NCBI GenBank assembly: GCA_000499405.2
Contig: HG738137.1
Location: forward strand, 992,001-1,056,000
Direction of reading: 5' to 3'
Source of the DNA: Onchocerca volvulus
Taxonomy: Eukaryota; Nematoda; Chromadorea; Rhabditida; Onchocercidae
Length of the DNA stretch: 64,000 bases
The position numbers were made by a program, and so were the translations under genes. Positions 1 to 12,900 of this stretch are shown piece by piece. Below the pieces are notes generated by a model. That model made no database searches. It was not told the DNA's origin and worked only from the letters and a program-made list of their open reading frames with translations. The first letter of the stretch is position 1, and each line of letters begins with the position of its first letter.

Positions 1-966
1 AGTTTTCCGGTTGTTTTTGCTTGAGAATAAGCATATAAACACTTTTAAGCGGATAAATTATTGTATTCGAATTCTCGTTAACTTCGATTTCTTATTGCGC
101 TTTGTTTAAAATTAATTTTAGCGTTTATCAATTCTGATATTTATTCCGATAGTTATTGTTACAATAGTTGCTAATTACATATAGAATTTTATGCACTTTT
201 AAATTTCTTTACTGATAGCAGAAATCATGAGATCGGTTTTTATAAAAATACAGTACTTATTATTGAAATAGTGGAATCACTTTTCTGCAAAAATTGGGCA
301 ACTATCTTGTCAATTGATTTTAATACTTGATATAACTAAAGTTTTCTTGCCACAAATGTACATGACTTTGCATGTTCCTCATCATTTATATTTTTTGCTA
401 ATACGAATTTTAGTTTGCACTTATAGAAAGTATTCTAATTTTTTTTTTCTTTGGACTAAAATTTTTGTGCGTTAGAATTTTCGTAATTCTTTTTCTTTTA
501 AAATTTTATCTTTTTCGAAATTTTTGTTAAATTATCCGTGCAACTGTCTCAGTGACTGTCTTTTATGTCTCTTCTTGAGCTATTACTTCTTGATTGTTTA
601 CATAAAATATTAAAATCGGCTGAAAATTTAGCATGGCATTAAAGACAACAGTAGTTTTTTTCTGAGCCAATCTGCATATTTCAAATTTTTATATTTGCTA
701 TAGTCAAATCTCCTTAGCTGATTCTCTACCTCTAATCTTTTTTTTTGAGTATTAACCGAGCTTAGCATTACTTATCCCTTTACTGAATCCATCTTAGCAC
801 TGCTTATCCTACACCGAATCCAACTTACGTCTGTCTACTCAATGTTCATAAAGATATTATCTTACCAAAACCAATTTACTCCATCTATTCCATTACTCCA
901 TGGAAGATATTATCTTTCAGTTAGTCAGTTTTTATTCTTTAAATTGAAATTATTTCATCGTTGCAG
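1..966 (+). other. Afadin intron (3' part)
   Basis: AT-rich sequence ending in TTGCAG just before the first visible exon. Because that exon starts one base into a codon, this stretch is intron rather than promoter. I see no exon in it. It holds a short imperfect tandem repeat at 761-823. Confidence 0.75.
761..823. repeat. Imperfect tandem repeat, two ~32-bp copies
   Basis: Copy 1 (761-792) and copy 2 (793-823) share CTTAGCA, CTTATCC and GAATCCA blocks in the same order. The repeat lies inside an afadin intron. Confidence 0.6.
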
Positions 967-3900
967 GTTAGCATCACCAGCAACATTAAGCGGAGAAATA
1001 AGAAGTATTTCAACATCTAGCATAAACGGACTTGGAACCGAGAAATCAATGTATACTGCCGACACGTTACCGGCTTTAGCTGAAGTAAAAGAAGAAGGTT
1101 TGTAATTTTTTGTAATAAATAGGAAATTTTTCAAAATAACGATCTAAATTATATATATTTGTTGAGAAATTTCCAGACAAATAAAAAATTTATCAGAAAA
1201 AATCAGATTTTCTAAATATTGATTGGAATTTATTAGTTAAGTAAGACTGTCTATGTTTTGAATCCTTTTTCTTTTGCAATTTTCAAAATAAATGGCATTT
1301 GGGAATTCTTTCTGTAGATGAAGATGAATTTTTACATCGACTGATTTGTCCTGAAAGAGAGAATGCGCAATTCAAACTTACACCAGCGTACGTGGTATAC
1401 GTGGCTGCACGCCATCGGCTATTGTTTCCATCACAAACGGTTCCTATTGCTGATAACCGCACACGACTACAATTATTTCTAACAAAAGCTGCTAATCGTT
1501 TTCTTCTAGTTTCAAAGGTTTTTGAATTAACCTCGATTTAATTAGGCTCATAGGAAATAGGAAACTAAACTATTGGCTAAAATTGAAGTATTATGAGAGA
1601 AATTCACGAGAAATTCATGAAATATTTTATTAAATTTGAAGCGAAATGTGGAAGTATTAAATTAAATATTTTTCTTTATTTCTTCATAAATATTTGAATA
1701 GTGTATTTGGCTGAATGAATCACTTTTTCGTTAACAATGATAAGATGTTTTAAATCTTATTTCTAATTCAGCTGACTATCTACTGATACGTTGCATAGAT
1801 AGTTTTCTTGAAAAAGGAATTTTCCTTGAAGAAAAGTAACATACAAGTATTTGATATTACTAGATTGATCATTATTTTATTCAGTCTCAATCACTGTAGT
1901 GGCGAGGTTTTTATAATAAAATTCCAGAATATCTTAACAATCTTTTCATATTGTGATAATTATATACAGTTTCGGAGGTTCACAGTTTTTTTTCAAATTT
2001 TATAATTCCATAACTCAGAAATACTGCAGCAACGACGATCGCGAGAGTCCCTGGGATTCTGGCTAGCAAATTCAAGTGAACTGTTGAATTTCTTCAAGCA
2101 GGATATCGACTTATCATTATTGTCACGTGGTGTGCCTCAGCAGATTTTAGCTGATTGTGTTGAAAAAACTTTTGAAATGCTTGGAACAGTATTAAAGAAT
2201 AGTCTGGACAGCACATTGAATTCAATCAGAGATGCATATTTGGATGATCGATCTGCTTCAAGTATGTTTCTTTTTGGACACGGTAATCTTGAATCTTTAT
2301 GAGGATAGTAAGAAAATAACTCATGTTATAATTATGTATCTTTTTCAAAACTTTTTGATATGAAAAAAAAGAAAAAAAATTAGACGGATAAAGACAAGGA
2401 TAGTAATTCATTATTGAGAATGAAAGTTCAAATAAGCTGTGATTGATTTTTATGCAAATAGCGAATATATCGCTTACATATTGTTTTAAAGTATACTTAT
2501 TTATCCAGATTTTAAATTTTGTGTTATTCGTAAAATTTCAGATTTTTTGTGAAAATTTTGGTTGAATACAATAGAAATAACACCTTGTTCTGTAATTACC
2601 ATTCCAGCGAATCACTGATTTTTATTAATATTATTTTTCAAAAATTTGAATAAAATTTCTAAATCAATGCCATATTTCAGATGATATGGTTGTGAGATTG
2701 GAGGAAACTATGTGTTTGTTGCGTCACTGTCGGTTAAATGCAGCATTAACAATTCAATTATTCTCCCAATTATTTTATTACATAAATGTGGTGCTTTTCA
2801 ATTGGCTCGTATCTTCATCTGGTATACCTTACTGCAGCCGAGCCTTTGGTGTTCGGTATGTTTACGCTACAACTATTCTAACTGAGGAACTGATCTATCA
2901 CAATCGCATATTTCGCTTGAAAGTTGTCCAACTTATGAATGCTGTACAATTAGACAAATCTATGACTCAGATTAATATGTTGAAGCAATTATTGCGATGC
3001 TGAATTTCTCCTTGCCAAGAACACCTGTAAAAACTGTATCTGCGATTTGCTAGTAAAAATCTCTAACTTTTATTGCAGAACTATCTCCTTCAGTACTTCT
3101 TTTATAGTCATTACACCACATTATATTCAATTTTGAAGAAAATCAAAAAAATCTTGAAACTTAGAAATTTCTTATGTTAAAATTAGTTATGTGCTATAAT
3201 AGTCGGTCTAATGAAATTAGATTCGAAATATGCTTTCATTAGACCAATTATTTATAGCCTATAGTTAATTTCAGTAATTTATTTGAAATTAATTCAAATT
3301 GTTAGTGTCATTTTAGATTTTTGATCTTCGATTTGTTGCATTTATTCGGATATTATGAATTAATACATTATTTTTGACAAGGCTTGATCTGCTGATTTTA
3401 GATTGCGAACTCGTCTTGGTTACGTGAATGAATGGGCCTATCAGCGAGGATTGGAATTGGCAGCTGAATGCCATATGGATCGTATCAATCAAGCTATAAT
3501 TCTTCTTGTTACACCGAAAACTGTTGATCACATTAGCAATTTGGGTGCAACGTGCTATAAATTGAATAGTGTGCAGGTTAATGCTAATTTTTAAATTTTC
3601 TTTTTGTGTGTTTTCGAAATTTCTCTGCAATAAAAAGTTTGCTGAGCAAATTCCTCTGGAAGGAAATCAATAATTCTTCCATTCCTAGAGTTCGTTTATA
3701 AGCTGAAATGCTGAGAGACAAAGAAGTATTTGTAGAAAATTTTTTGTATAATCAATTCTATTTTATTCTATAAAAACTTAATTTAAAGCAAGTTTAAGGT
3801 ATAATTTTTTTTATTATATAAAAAAAATTTTTATTCTACAGAATGAAATAATTAAGACAACAAAAAATTTCTTATCATTATTCACTTCTATTTTTTCTTT

Positions 3901-6900
3901 CATTGGATCTGAAATTGTCAGTGATTGCGTCCATGTTTCCATAACACTTTTAGTTCTTATCGAATTCCACTCGACACTCTCAATTTAGTTTCAATTTTAA
4001 AATAATTCTAGTTTGAGCAATATGTCTATCAGATATTTATGTACAAATCAATGTAAATAATGTATCTATTTAATGGCATTTGAAATTCAATAAAATTATG
4101 AATAGTTTACCAATTTTTAAGGTGCGTTGGTTCCTTGAGCACATTGTATTGGACGTTGGTGAAGAGCCAATTTCGAATGAATTAGTTGAAAGTATTGTGC
4201 GACTTGCGGAAATTCATGCAGATGTGATGGCAGTACAAGATGAAACATCCATACAACTTGAGGAAGAGCCACAATTACAACTGCCGTTTCTTCTTCCTCA
4301 GGATGGCTATTCTGCAGGTTTTCTTTCATTTTATATCTGTTATTTATATTTAAATTGAATTATTAATGTGAAATTATTTATATAGTCCGAAGTCTTATTC
4401 TGTCTTTATCTCCAGGAAATCAATCTGCATTTTCCTCCTGAATCTACATTTCTCGTTTTCTCTATATAAACTATGCCAGAAGTTCTGATTTCTAATTAAT
4501 TAATTATAGAGGGAATTTTAATGCAAAATTTAGGGATACGTAGCAATCTTTTTATGCCTTTGTTAGTTATTTTCTACATGGCTGACAATCCTTTGATGTA
4601 TGTAGTAAACGTACATTTGTTTGTTTCTATGTAGATATTTGTCATCGTTTAATTCATCCATAAATTAATCTATAATTTCTATCTTTCATTATAGTAATCC
4701 TAAACGTTAATATTAATCTTAAACATAGTTTTATGGTTGTTTAAAAAAATATGATTGAAAAAAAAAAATCATTTTTAGAACTCATCCGTGGACTTTCTCC
4801 TGCTTTTGCTGAAGTAATTAGTGGTCTTCAAGCGCAAGGTACATGGTCCTAAATTTTTTTCGTGAATTTGATAATTCATAAATTTGATTTTTAATGACTT
4901 CCCTGATATTTCAGTCATTTCAAAATTTTAGAAAATTGTAATTTTTAATTTCTGTCAAGAATTATAATCTTTAAGTGCAAGATACTGAATGAAAGAATTA
5001 AGTATTGTTGCAAAAATTCATTTGATTAAACTTTTCCAGGTTTATGTCGTTTTCTTCCCCAAAACCATTCCTCAGGTAATTGGACAGTTTATTTGAAAGC
5101 TGGATCTGGTATCGAAGAATCTGTAAAAATGACTAACTCATTGCAAACATTACAGGTATGTACTAATTCTTTGGCGATAATTATCCAATCTAATTTTGAT
5201 CCACATTAGAAATAACGACCAATAATGAATTAGTTTCTGTTCAACATTCACATATCGGAATATATAGCTTTTTCATCATTTTAGACTTCGATACCACTTT
5301 TTTTATTGACAATTTTTATTTTATTCGATTAGCATCATCTACTTTTCTGAAATTTTTTTATTTCAATGATGGTCTCATGTACACCTATATGATCTTCATA
5401 TGTTTTTCTGGACCATTAATTTATAGAAATCCGCCTTTTTTCGACAGTTTGTATTATTTTGAGATTGTATTTTGATTTACAAGATAGTATTTCGGTTTCA
5501 CTTTTTCCCCTGTTGAAATCACAAAACGTAGGCATGCAAGTTTTTTTTTCTTAACAGTTAATTTGTGGGCAAATGCAAGAAGTGACAAAACATTATAATG
5601 AAAAGAAAGTACTTGTTGTAAAGAATTATAAAAGGCACAATCATTAATTAAAATGGATATAAGGAAATTCCAACTATTATGAATTCTGCATAGCTTTTGG
5701 TTCACTATTGCTATGATTATTGAATTAAATACAGTAATATTTGGATGGAAGGAAGATGGGAATATGAAGATCGAGAAGGAAATAAGAGGAAAAACATTAC
5801 TTAGTCTAGCATAGTTTTTGATATAATTTTATTATACGGGAAAAAATTTCTATATTTTTTTAGGAAGGCAGAAGGGGATAATAACGAAACTTCGAAATGT
5901 TATTTAATGGTTTTAAATGTTGTTATTTAATTTCAAGATGTCATTTAATGGTTTTAGCAAATATCAGTAATTATGCTAAGCTATAAATGTTATCATAATC
6001 TATCCTTCTAGTTTTTCACATGTAATTTTCCTGTCATCTGTCATCGTCATTTGAAATATATTGTTTTCAAATGATGTAAAGGTATAATGAGATCGGAAGG
6101 AATTCTCGCATACTTATGATAATTATTTCTTTTATTTATCGGAAATAACTTCATTTTCGCTGTTCTATTAGAATATCTTCAATTTTGTTTTTTGTATTTT
6201 CTGAAGTCCTTTCGTATGATATCATTTGGAAAGGATGAGAAATGAAACACCTGTTTGATTAATATTTTGAAGAAAAGATAGATGCTTTTTTCAAGAATTG
6301 TAAGAAAACTAAAAATTTCTATGAATAAGATTCCCTATATTCGTATTAATCATACATGCTTGCTGATTTCAACTGCTTTTTGGTTTTCAAAAATGCATTC
6401 GGATTTCGTCCACGAATTTTTACTTCGCAATTTTTTTTTCTGGAAAAACAACAACAAAAAAAGAAAAAAAAACAGAAAAAGAGATAATATCCAAAGATAT
6501 TAAAAAATTAAATACAAATAGATAAACTTATCAACAAAAATTTAAAAAAAAAAAAAACAAACACTAAAGATTAACTCTTCCAAACCATGCAAACCAATTC
6601 CTAGTTTACGTATTTGTTTTCTTTTAAAGATATCATTCGTATCTTTCCGAGTACTACATATTACATTATCTTATCCCAAGTTACAGTTTGAAATTGTGGG
6701 ATAACTTCAGTAGAAAAATAACTTGTAATCGTTATCACTACGTCATAGTGTCTTGTATCTTCATTGATCAATTTATAACTTTTTGAATCGTATTTTTTTT
6801 TAGGAAGGATATCTTTAAAACTTGTCTTTAATATATCATGTAATATAATTTTAATCTTGCTTATCATGACCTTATGTATAATTTGAGCAAAATTGTTATA

Positions 6901-9900
6901 ATTGGATAAAATTCAGATTGAAAATGCTTAGATATATTTTCCTTTAGAATCACCCAAATTCCTTAAACATTTATGAGTAATGGAAGTGTACTTAATAACT
7001 TTCCTCTATATTCTTTTCTCGATATCGTTGCTTTCCAACCAGCCAGATGTTTAATGAGATATATATTATATCAAGAGGAAAATTGGACCAATGAAGAGAA
7101 GAGGAAGAAAAATTGGTAAAAAGTTGGGACAGGAAATGCGGGAATAATTTTGTTTGTATTTCTGATAGATTAAAAAAATCTTCTTTCTCCAAAAAGAGCA
7201 ATATTTCCATGAAAAGTTCTTCTATGATCATATATGATCATACCATCCACTTTTGAAGTTTTTTTACAATCCATTTACGTTTTCATTAAAGATCTTTAGT
7301 TCAATAATTTTAAATTAAATTTCAAAGTCCCAAAATCTTTTCAACTTCAAAATCTTTTTTTTTTCTTAAATTAAAATACACATTTAATAATTGTTTTTAT
7401 TGTCTCTTTTTTATTTATTATTTTTCACGTCTTTTTGTGTTTTTCTTAGATTTAATTTTAAGTATGTAATACGTATAATATCAGACAGGTGTTATAATTT
7501 TTTGAATCATTTTATTTTCTTACTGGACAGATGCTTTTAGTAGGTTGGCTTATCGCTGCCTTTTTTTTTAAATAAAGTTTTTTGGGAAATCCTTTTTTTT
7601 TCTTCTCATCCTAACGTAGAAAAAAGTCAAATAGAATGTTTGGAAAATTTATTGAAACGAGAAATAAACAGATCTTTTGCTAGGATGATCGTGATGTGGT
7701 GGTCAAATTTTCATTGCAGAACAAAGAACCGATCATATCAGAAATGGGAACATTATCGAACAGTTTGCGTGAACAAAATCAGCAACGTTACAATGAAGAA
7801 ATATCGATGTCGAGTTTAAATTCATTATTCGGGCAAGTAAGTTTTATTCCTCATATTTGGATTTTCAGAATTTCTAATATTAATGAGTCGCTTTATAATC
7901 ACTCAACACTAAAATGAGGTAAGCTAAAGTTAAGAGTTTTATGTTCATTTGACTTGTTAATTGTTCGGAATAGAAATGCTGAGATTATTTTCCAGAATTT
8001 GAAGGTCAACTTGACTAAGTACTATATGTTATTATCATTAGTAATATTTGCTCACTTAATACTGGTTATAATAAAAAATTATGTGCTATATTACTTTTTT
8101 TTGTACTATTTAACTTTAAAATGGAATAGTAAGAATCCGCATCATTCAGTAAATCATTCGAATGATGCATTCTCCAGAAAAATTCAATATTAATTTGAAA
8201 TTTGAAACTGTACAGTTTGTGATTGATTCGATTCTTTTGGAATGGAGTTGTGGAATTTTAAATTTTGATAATCACGTTTAGATTGCTTAGTTTCGAAATT
8301 AATATTGTGAATTTTTCTGATGCAAGCAGACTAAATTAATTAAAGTATATGTTTTTATTAACAGAAATTTAAAATTCCGTTTTGCAAAGAAGATATATTG
8401 TTATATAAATATGTTCAACAAGATAGTTGAGGATAACTGATATAGGATTTTATTAAATGATGAATAATTGATTTTCATATACGCGAAATCCTTTTTTTTC
8501 TTTTTTTCTTTTCAGGAACGAAATCCGGAGATTGTAATGATCAGTATTAGTCGTGGTACTAATGGAATCGGGTTAAGTATTGTAGCAGCTCAGGTATATT
8601 TAATATTACACTTTCAGAATTTTCTTTCTTTTATGATTTACAGTCCTTGCAGATAAAAATAATTCACGAGATTTACATTTAGTAAAAAGATTTTATATTA
8701 TCTTTCATTCACGTAGAACAAAAAAAGATAGCATCGCGGAATGTAAGAAAAAGTATTTATGATCTTATTTAACTGCATTCCTTTCGTTTTGTGAGGTTTG
8801 CAGTGTTGAGAGATATAGTTTTTGTTTTCCAGTCAAATCAGATTCACCACTACTTCTTTCTCTTCTATCTCTTGTAAAAATATTTATATTTAAATATCAT
8901 TTTTAACGCGGAAACATAATTATAAAAGTGAAGAATAAAGAACTACAAATAAAGTTGAAATTTATAAATCAGCTTTTCTAGCTTAAATTGAAACCATTCC
9001 TAAAGAAAAAAGAAAATACTTGGGAAGGAAAGGAAAACAAAGAGCAGAAAAAGTTGGAGAAAACATATCTTAATTCTTTATTCCCTATATTGCATTTTTT
9101 TTCTCCCGTTCTTATCACGAGAAGTTTTCTTCTTTTTGCCTTGTTGTCTTTTTCATTCCCTCTTTCTTCGTTATTTTTTCTTGCTCAAATTTCTTCAATT
9201 TAAAATGTGAATTAGAATGGAAGATTGGTAGAAAAATCAGTGGAGAGGGTAAAGGAGGAAATTGAGTATATGTGTACATATCATGCAACCATATCAAAAA
9301 TTACATCGGCGGGGAAAATTCTCCTTATCGTTATCAATCAGCAAAATATCAAGGATGGCATTAATAGGCGCTGTACTGCCATTAGTGATCTGTCAACTTT
9401 TCATTATGCAGAATTATCAAAGTCATAATCGCTGAACTGGTTGTTAATACCTTGATCATATCTTATATAACCTACTTTATACAACAAAATTCCTCGTCTC
9501 ACTGTAACACATCATGTGATATCTCTATGTAATCCTAATTCATATTATTATTTATATTCCTGAGAATCGCTTGCAATCACTTCGCTTTATTACTTTGTAT
9601 ATACTTACGCACATCACCTATTTTGCATACTTATTTCTTTGCTTCCTGTGTAATCCTGGTTTGCGACTAATTTCTAGCTTTCTGATTTTTTATATTTTGC
9701 TGTTATTGCACAATTATTTGAAAATTTGTGCATAATCAAAGAATTTAAAAAGAGGAATAGAGTAAAAAAAAAAAAAAAAACGATTACTCTTTTCCTACCA
9801 TCCGCTTATTTCTCCATCTTACTCGTACTGTTTATTATTGTTCGATGATTATTTATTCTTATCGCTTTTAAAAATGAATTTGGCAATTTATCCGATATAT

Positions 9901-12900
9901 TTCTTTCTTAACTGAGAGAGCATTAACTGATATTCTACAATTCCATTCCTACAATCATTTGAATGTTTCAATTTCCAAAATGATGTTTTGCGTGGTTCAG
10001 GGAATCGGAGAACGTTCCATTGGTATTTATGTAAAAAAGGTTGTGGATGGTAGTGCCGCACATCGGGTTTGTTTTTCATCTTTACGTTTTTTTTTTTTTT
10101 TTCTTCTTTTCAGTTCATTTACTTTACTTGAGAATTTTAATATGTTTTTTAAAATTCTCATGTTTTTAAATTGTCTGTATCACTCATTACATACTTCTGT
10201 AGTTAAGTTAATAGATTGTATATGATGGCATTCTCCAGAAATATTCTTTAATATATTCTAAAAGGGATTTAATATTTTTTAGTCCAACACATTTCAGAAA
10301 TGTATTATGTTAAGTTTAATTAAAGTGAAGAAATCTCTTAACTTATAACGATCAAATAAAGTTCATAATTTGAAGATTTGGAAACTATTAGTTTTAAGGA
10401 TGGTCGCCTAGAATCTGGAGATCAACTGCTTTCTGTCAATGGCCAATCACTTATTGGCATCAGTCAAGAAGAGTATGTCTTGAAATATATTTTTGGTTTT
10501 ATTTTTTAATAAATACCAAAAATTTTAATTTATTAAAAGAGCTGAATGAGATAAATTACCAAAGCGAAAAGAATTCCAGTCACTTAAAATCTTATTATAA
10601 TTGATATAATTTTTTCTTCGTAGTTTATCAGACAATAAAAGAATATCATTTTTATGGATCATACTGAATTTGCGTCCTATAAATCGAATCGGTCATTTTT
10701 CGTTATTATCGAAAGTGTAAAAAAAAAAACTTTTTTTTTTTGAACTTTATGTTATAACAATTTTAGGAACATTTTGCAATCTTTTATACTTCAAGGATGA
10801 ATAGAGATGATAATGATATAGTAAGAAAAGAAGAAAAAAGAAAAGAGTAATGACAGGATTGTTGTCACCTTGCTGCGTACATTATGCATTTGCAAAACGA
10901 GAAATTTTATTTTCAACATCGAATCAATTATTCATTTATTTATTTTCAGAGCAGCATCGAAAATGTCCTCGAGTGGACCGATCGTATCATTTGAGGTATA
11001 CAAACATGCCGCACGATACAATGGTCTCTACGAATGGTTAAATAATCCTCCACAAGCACAAGTACCATCATCAGATATCCATTCTGTTATCCAGGTCTGC
11101 CCGTTCAGCACTCCTTTCTTTTCTAAGTTTCTCCTCCTTCCCATCTTTCCTCCTTATTTCTACTTAGTTGGGATAAAATATAAACCGACATGTATTACAA
11201 TAGTTGAAGAAGGAAATCCTTTGCGCCACAATTCATCCATCTTCACATTGTCTTTCTATAATCGTGGTATTATAACCGCATTGTTACACTGCATTGTAAA
11301 TTCGATTCGGTAATCTGTAATTCTTTACCCTAGTTACATTGAAATTATAAAAGTCTTAAGAATTTGCCAAGGACTATCTCACTAATTGAAAGGACCTTTG
11401 AATGAGTATTTGCTGATAATAATATGTCCATGCCCAAAACAAATTTCGATAATTTCAAAAAGAAACCAACTGCACTATCTGTTTATGGCATGAAAGATTC
11501 GAGTAGTCGAGAAGTCATTGCCCGCCTGTTAGTTATAAGAAGCAAAATAATTAGCAAAATTATCGAAATTTACTGCCAATGTTTGCAAATTATTGTATTG
11601 TAGATAAGTCAACCACCGTCTTCTGATCAACAATCAGTCATGCCGAATTCTTCAGAAAATGTAGCTGTTAATGGTAACCATATGCACTTCTCATTCGTAG
11701 ATCTCTGAAATTTAGGTCGTGACTAATTTGAATTAGCCGTTATTGCAGTTTTCGGATGCAAGTCCAAATGCAGTTGAAATTTCGGGAATGCAGGACTTTT
11801 AATTTGAAATCAATTCTAGATTAGTTAACTTCGTAACTTAGATAATCAAAATCATATATGTTTGATTTCTTGTCTCGAGAAGAATTCTTTAGAAAAATTC
11901 TCTACATTCCCCCTTATAATTACATTATTTTATTAACCATGCTAAGAAAATTTTTTTTAATAAGTTTCATTTTAAAAGAATATAACATATAACTTATTAC
12001 AAACTAAACTAAATTTTAAGTTTTGAATGTCCTAGCTTAGTCTGTTTTAGTCTCTGTATTTTGCATTCTGCAATTCTTATATGAATAATTTTACGTTATC
12101 GTTTGAATATTTTTCGAACAAATCTATTTGTACTGAAATATGTGTTTAAATTTTATAATTTGAATCATATATGTATCATAACATGTATGGATCAGATTGT
12201 TCTGTATGTTATAGTTGCTAACACTCAGCGATTTTCACGCCAGAATTCAGCTACGTCGAGTATCTCTAATTATTCCAATAACGCACACCGCATGCAACTC
12301 AACGTAATGGTACTTGCCTGCGAGCATTTAATTAATAGAGTCTTTTTTAAAAATTACATTGCCGATAGAATTTAACACGCTTGCTAAATATGATAGTTTC
12401 CTTGTTATCAAAATATGATCGCAAGCCGAAAGATAGGCAGCCATATCAGTTTATGTAGTTAATTATTTTTATTTGTCCTTTTTGGCATCATTTATTTTAG
12501 AAGCATTCTATAGGAATCATTTGCAAAAAATAAAAATTTTATTTTTCAGAAATCTGCACGTAACGGATATCCTGGAACGACTAACAATGCTTATCGAACA
12601 CGGCCGCAACATGATTCTACCACTATAACCAGTCAGCAACGCATCAAAAGTCGTTCAGCTTCAACATCTGATATTTATCAGAATCCGGTTTGGTTCACTT
12701 GGATTGCTAGTTCTCTGTGTAGTGCAAGAAATTTACAAGAATTATCGTGCATTCTTTATATTTCATCGTCATCTTCAGGTCGACAAAGCATTAACGATAT
12801 CGCTGAGATCGTTGCAGCCATCATCTGCTCCTACCACTGTTCCAGTACGTAATGAAAGATATCAAACAAGTACAACAAGCTCGCAACGTAATACCATACC

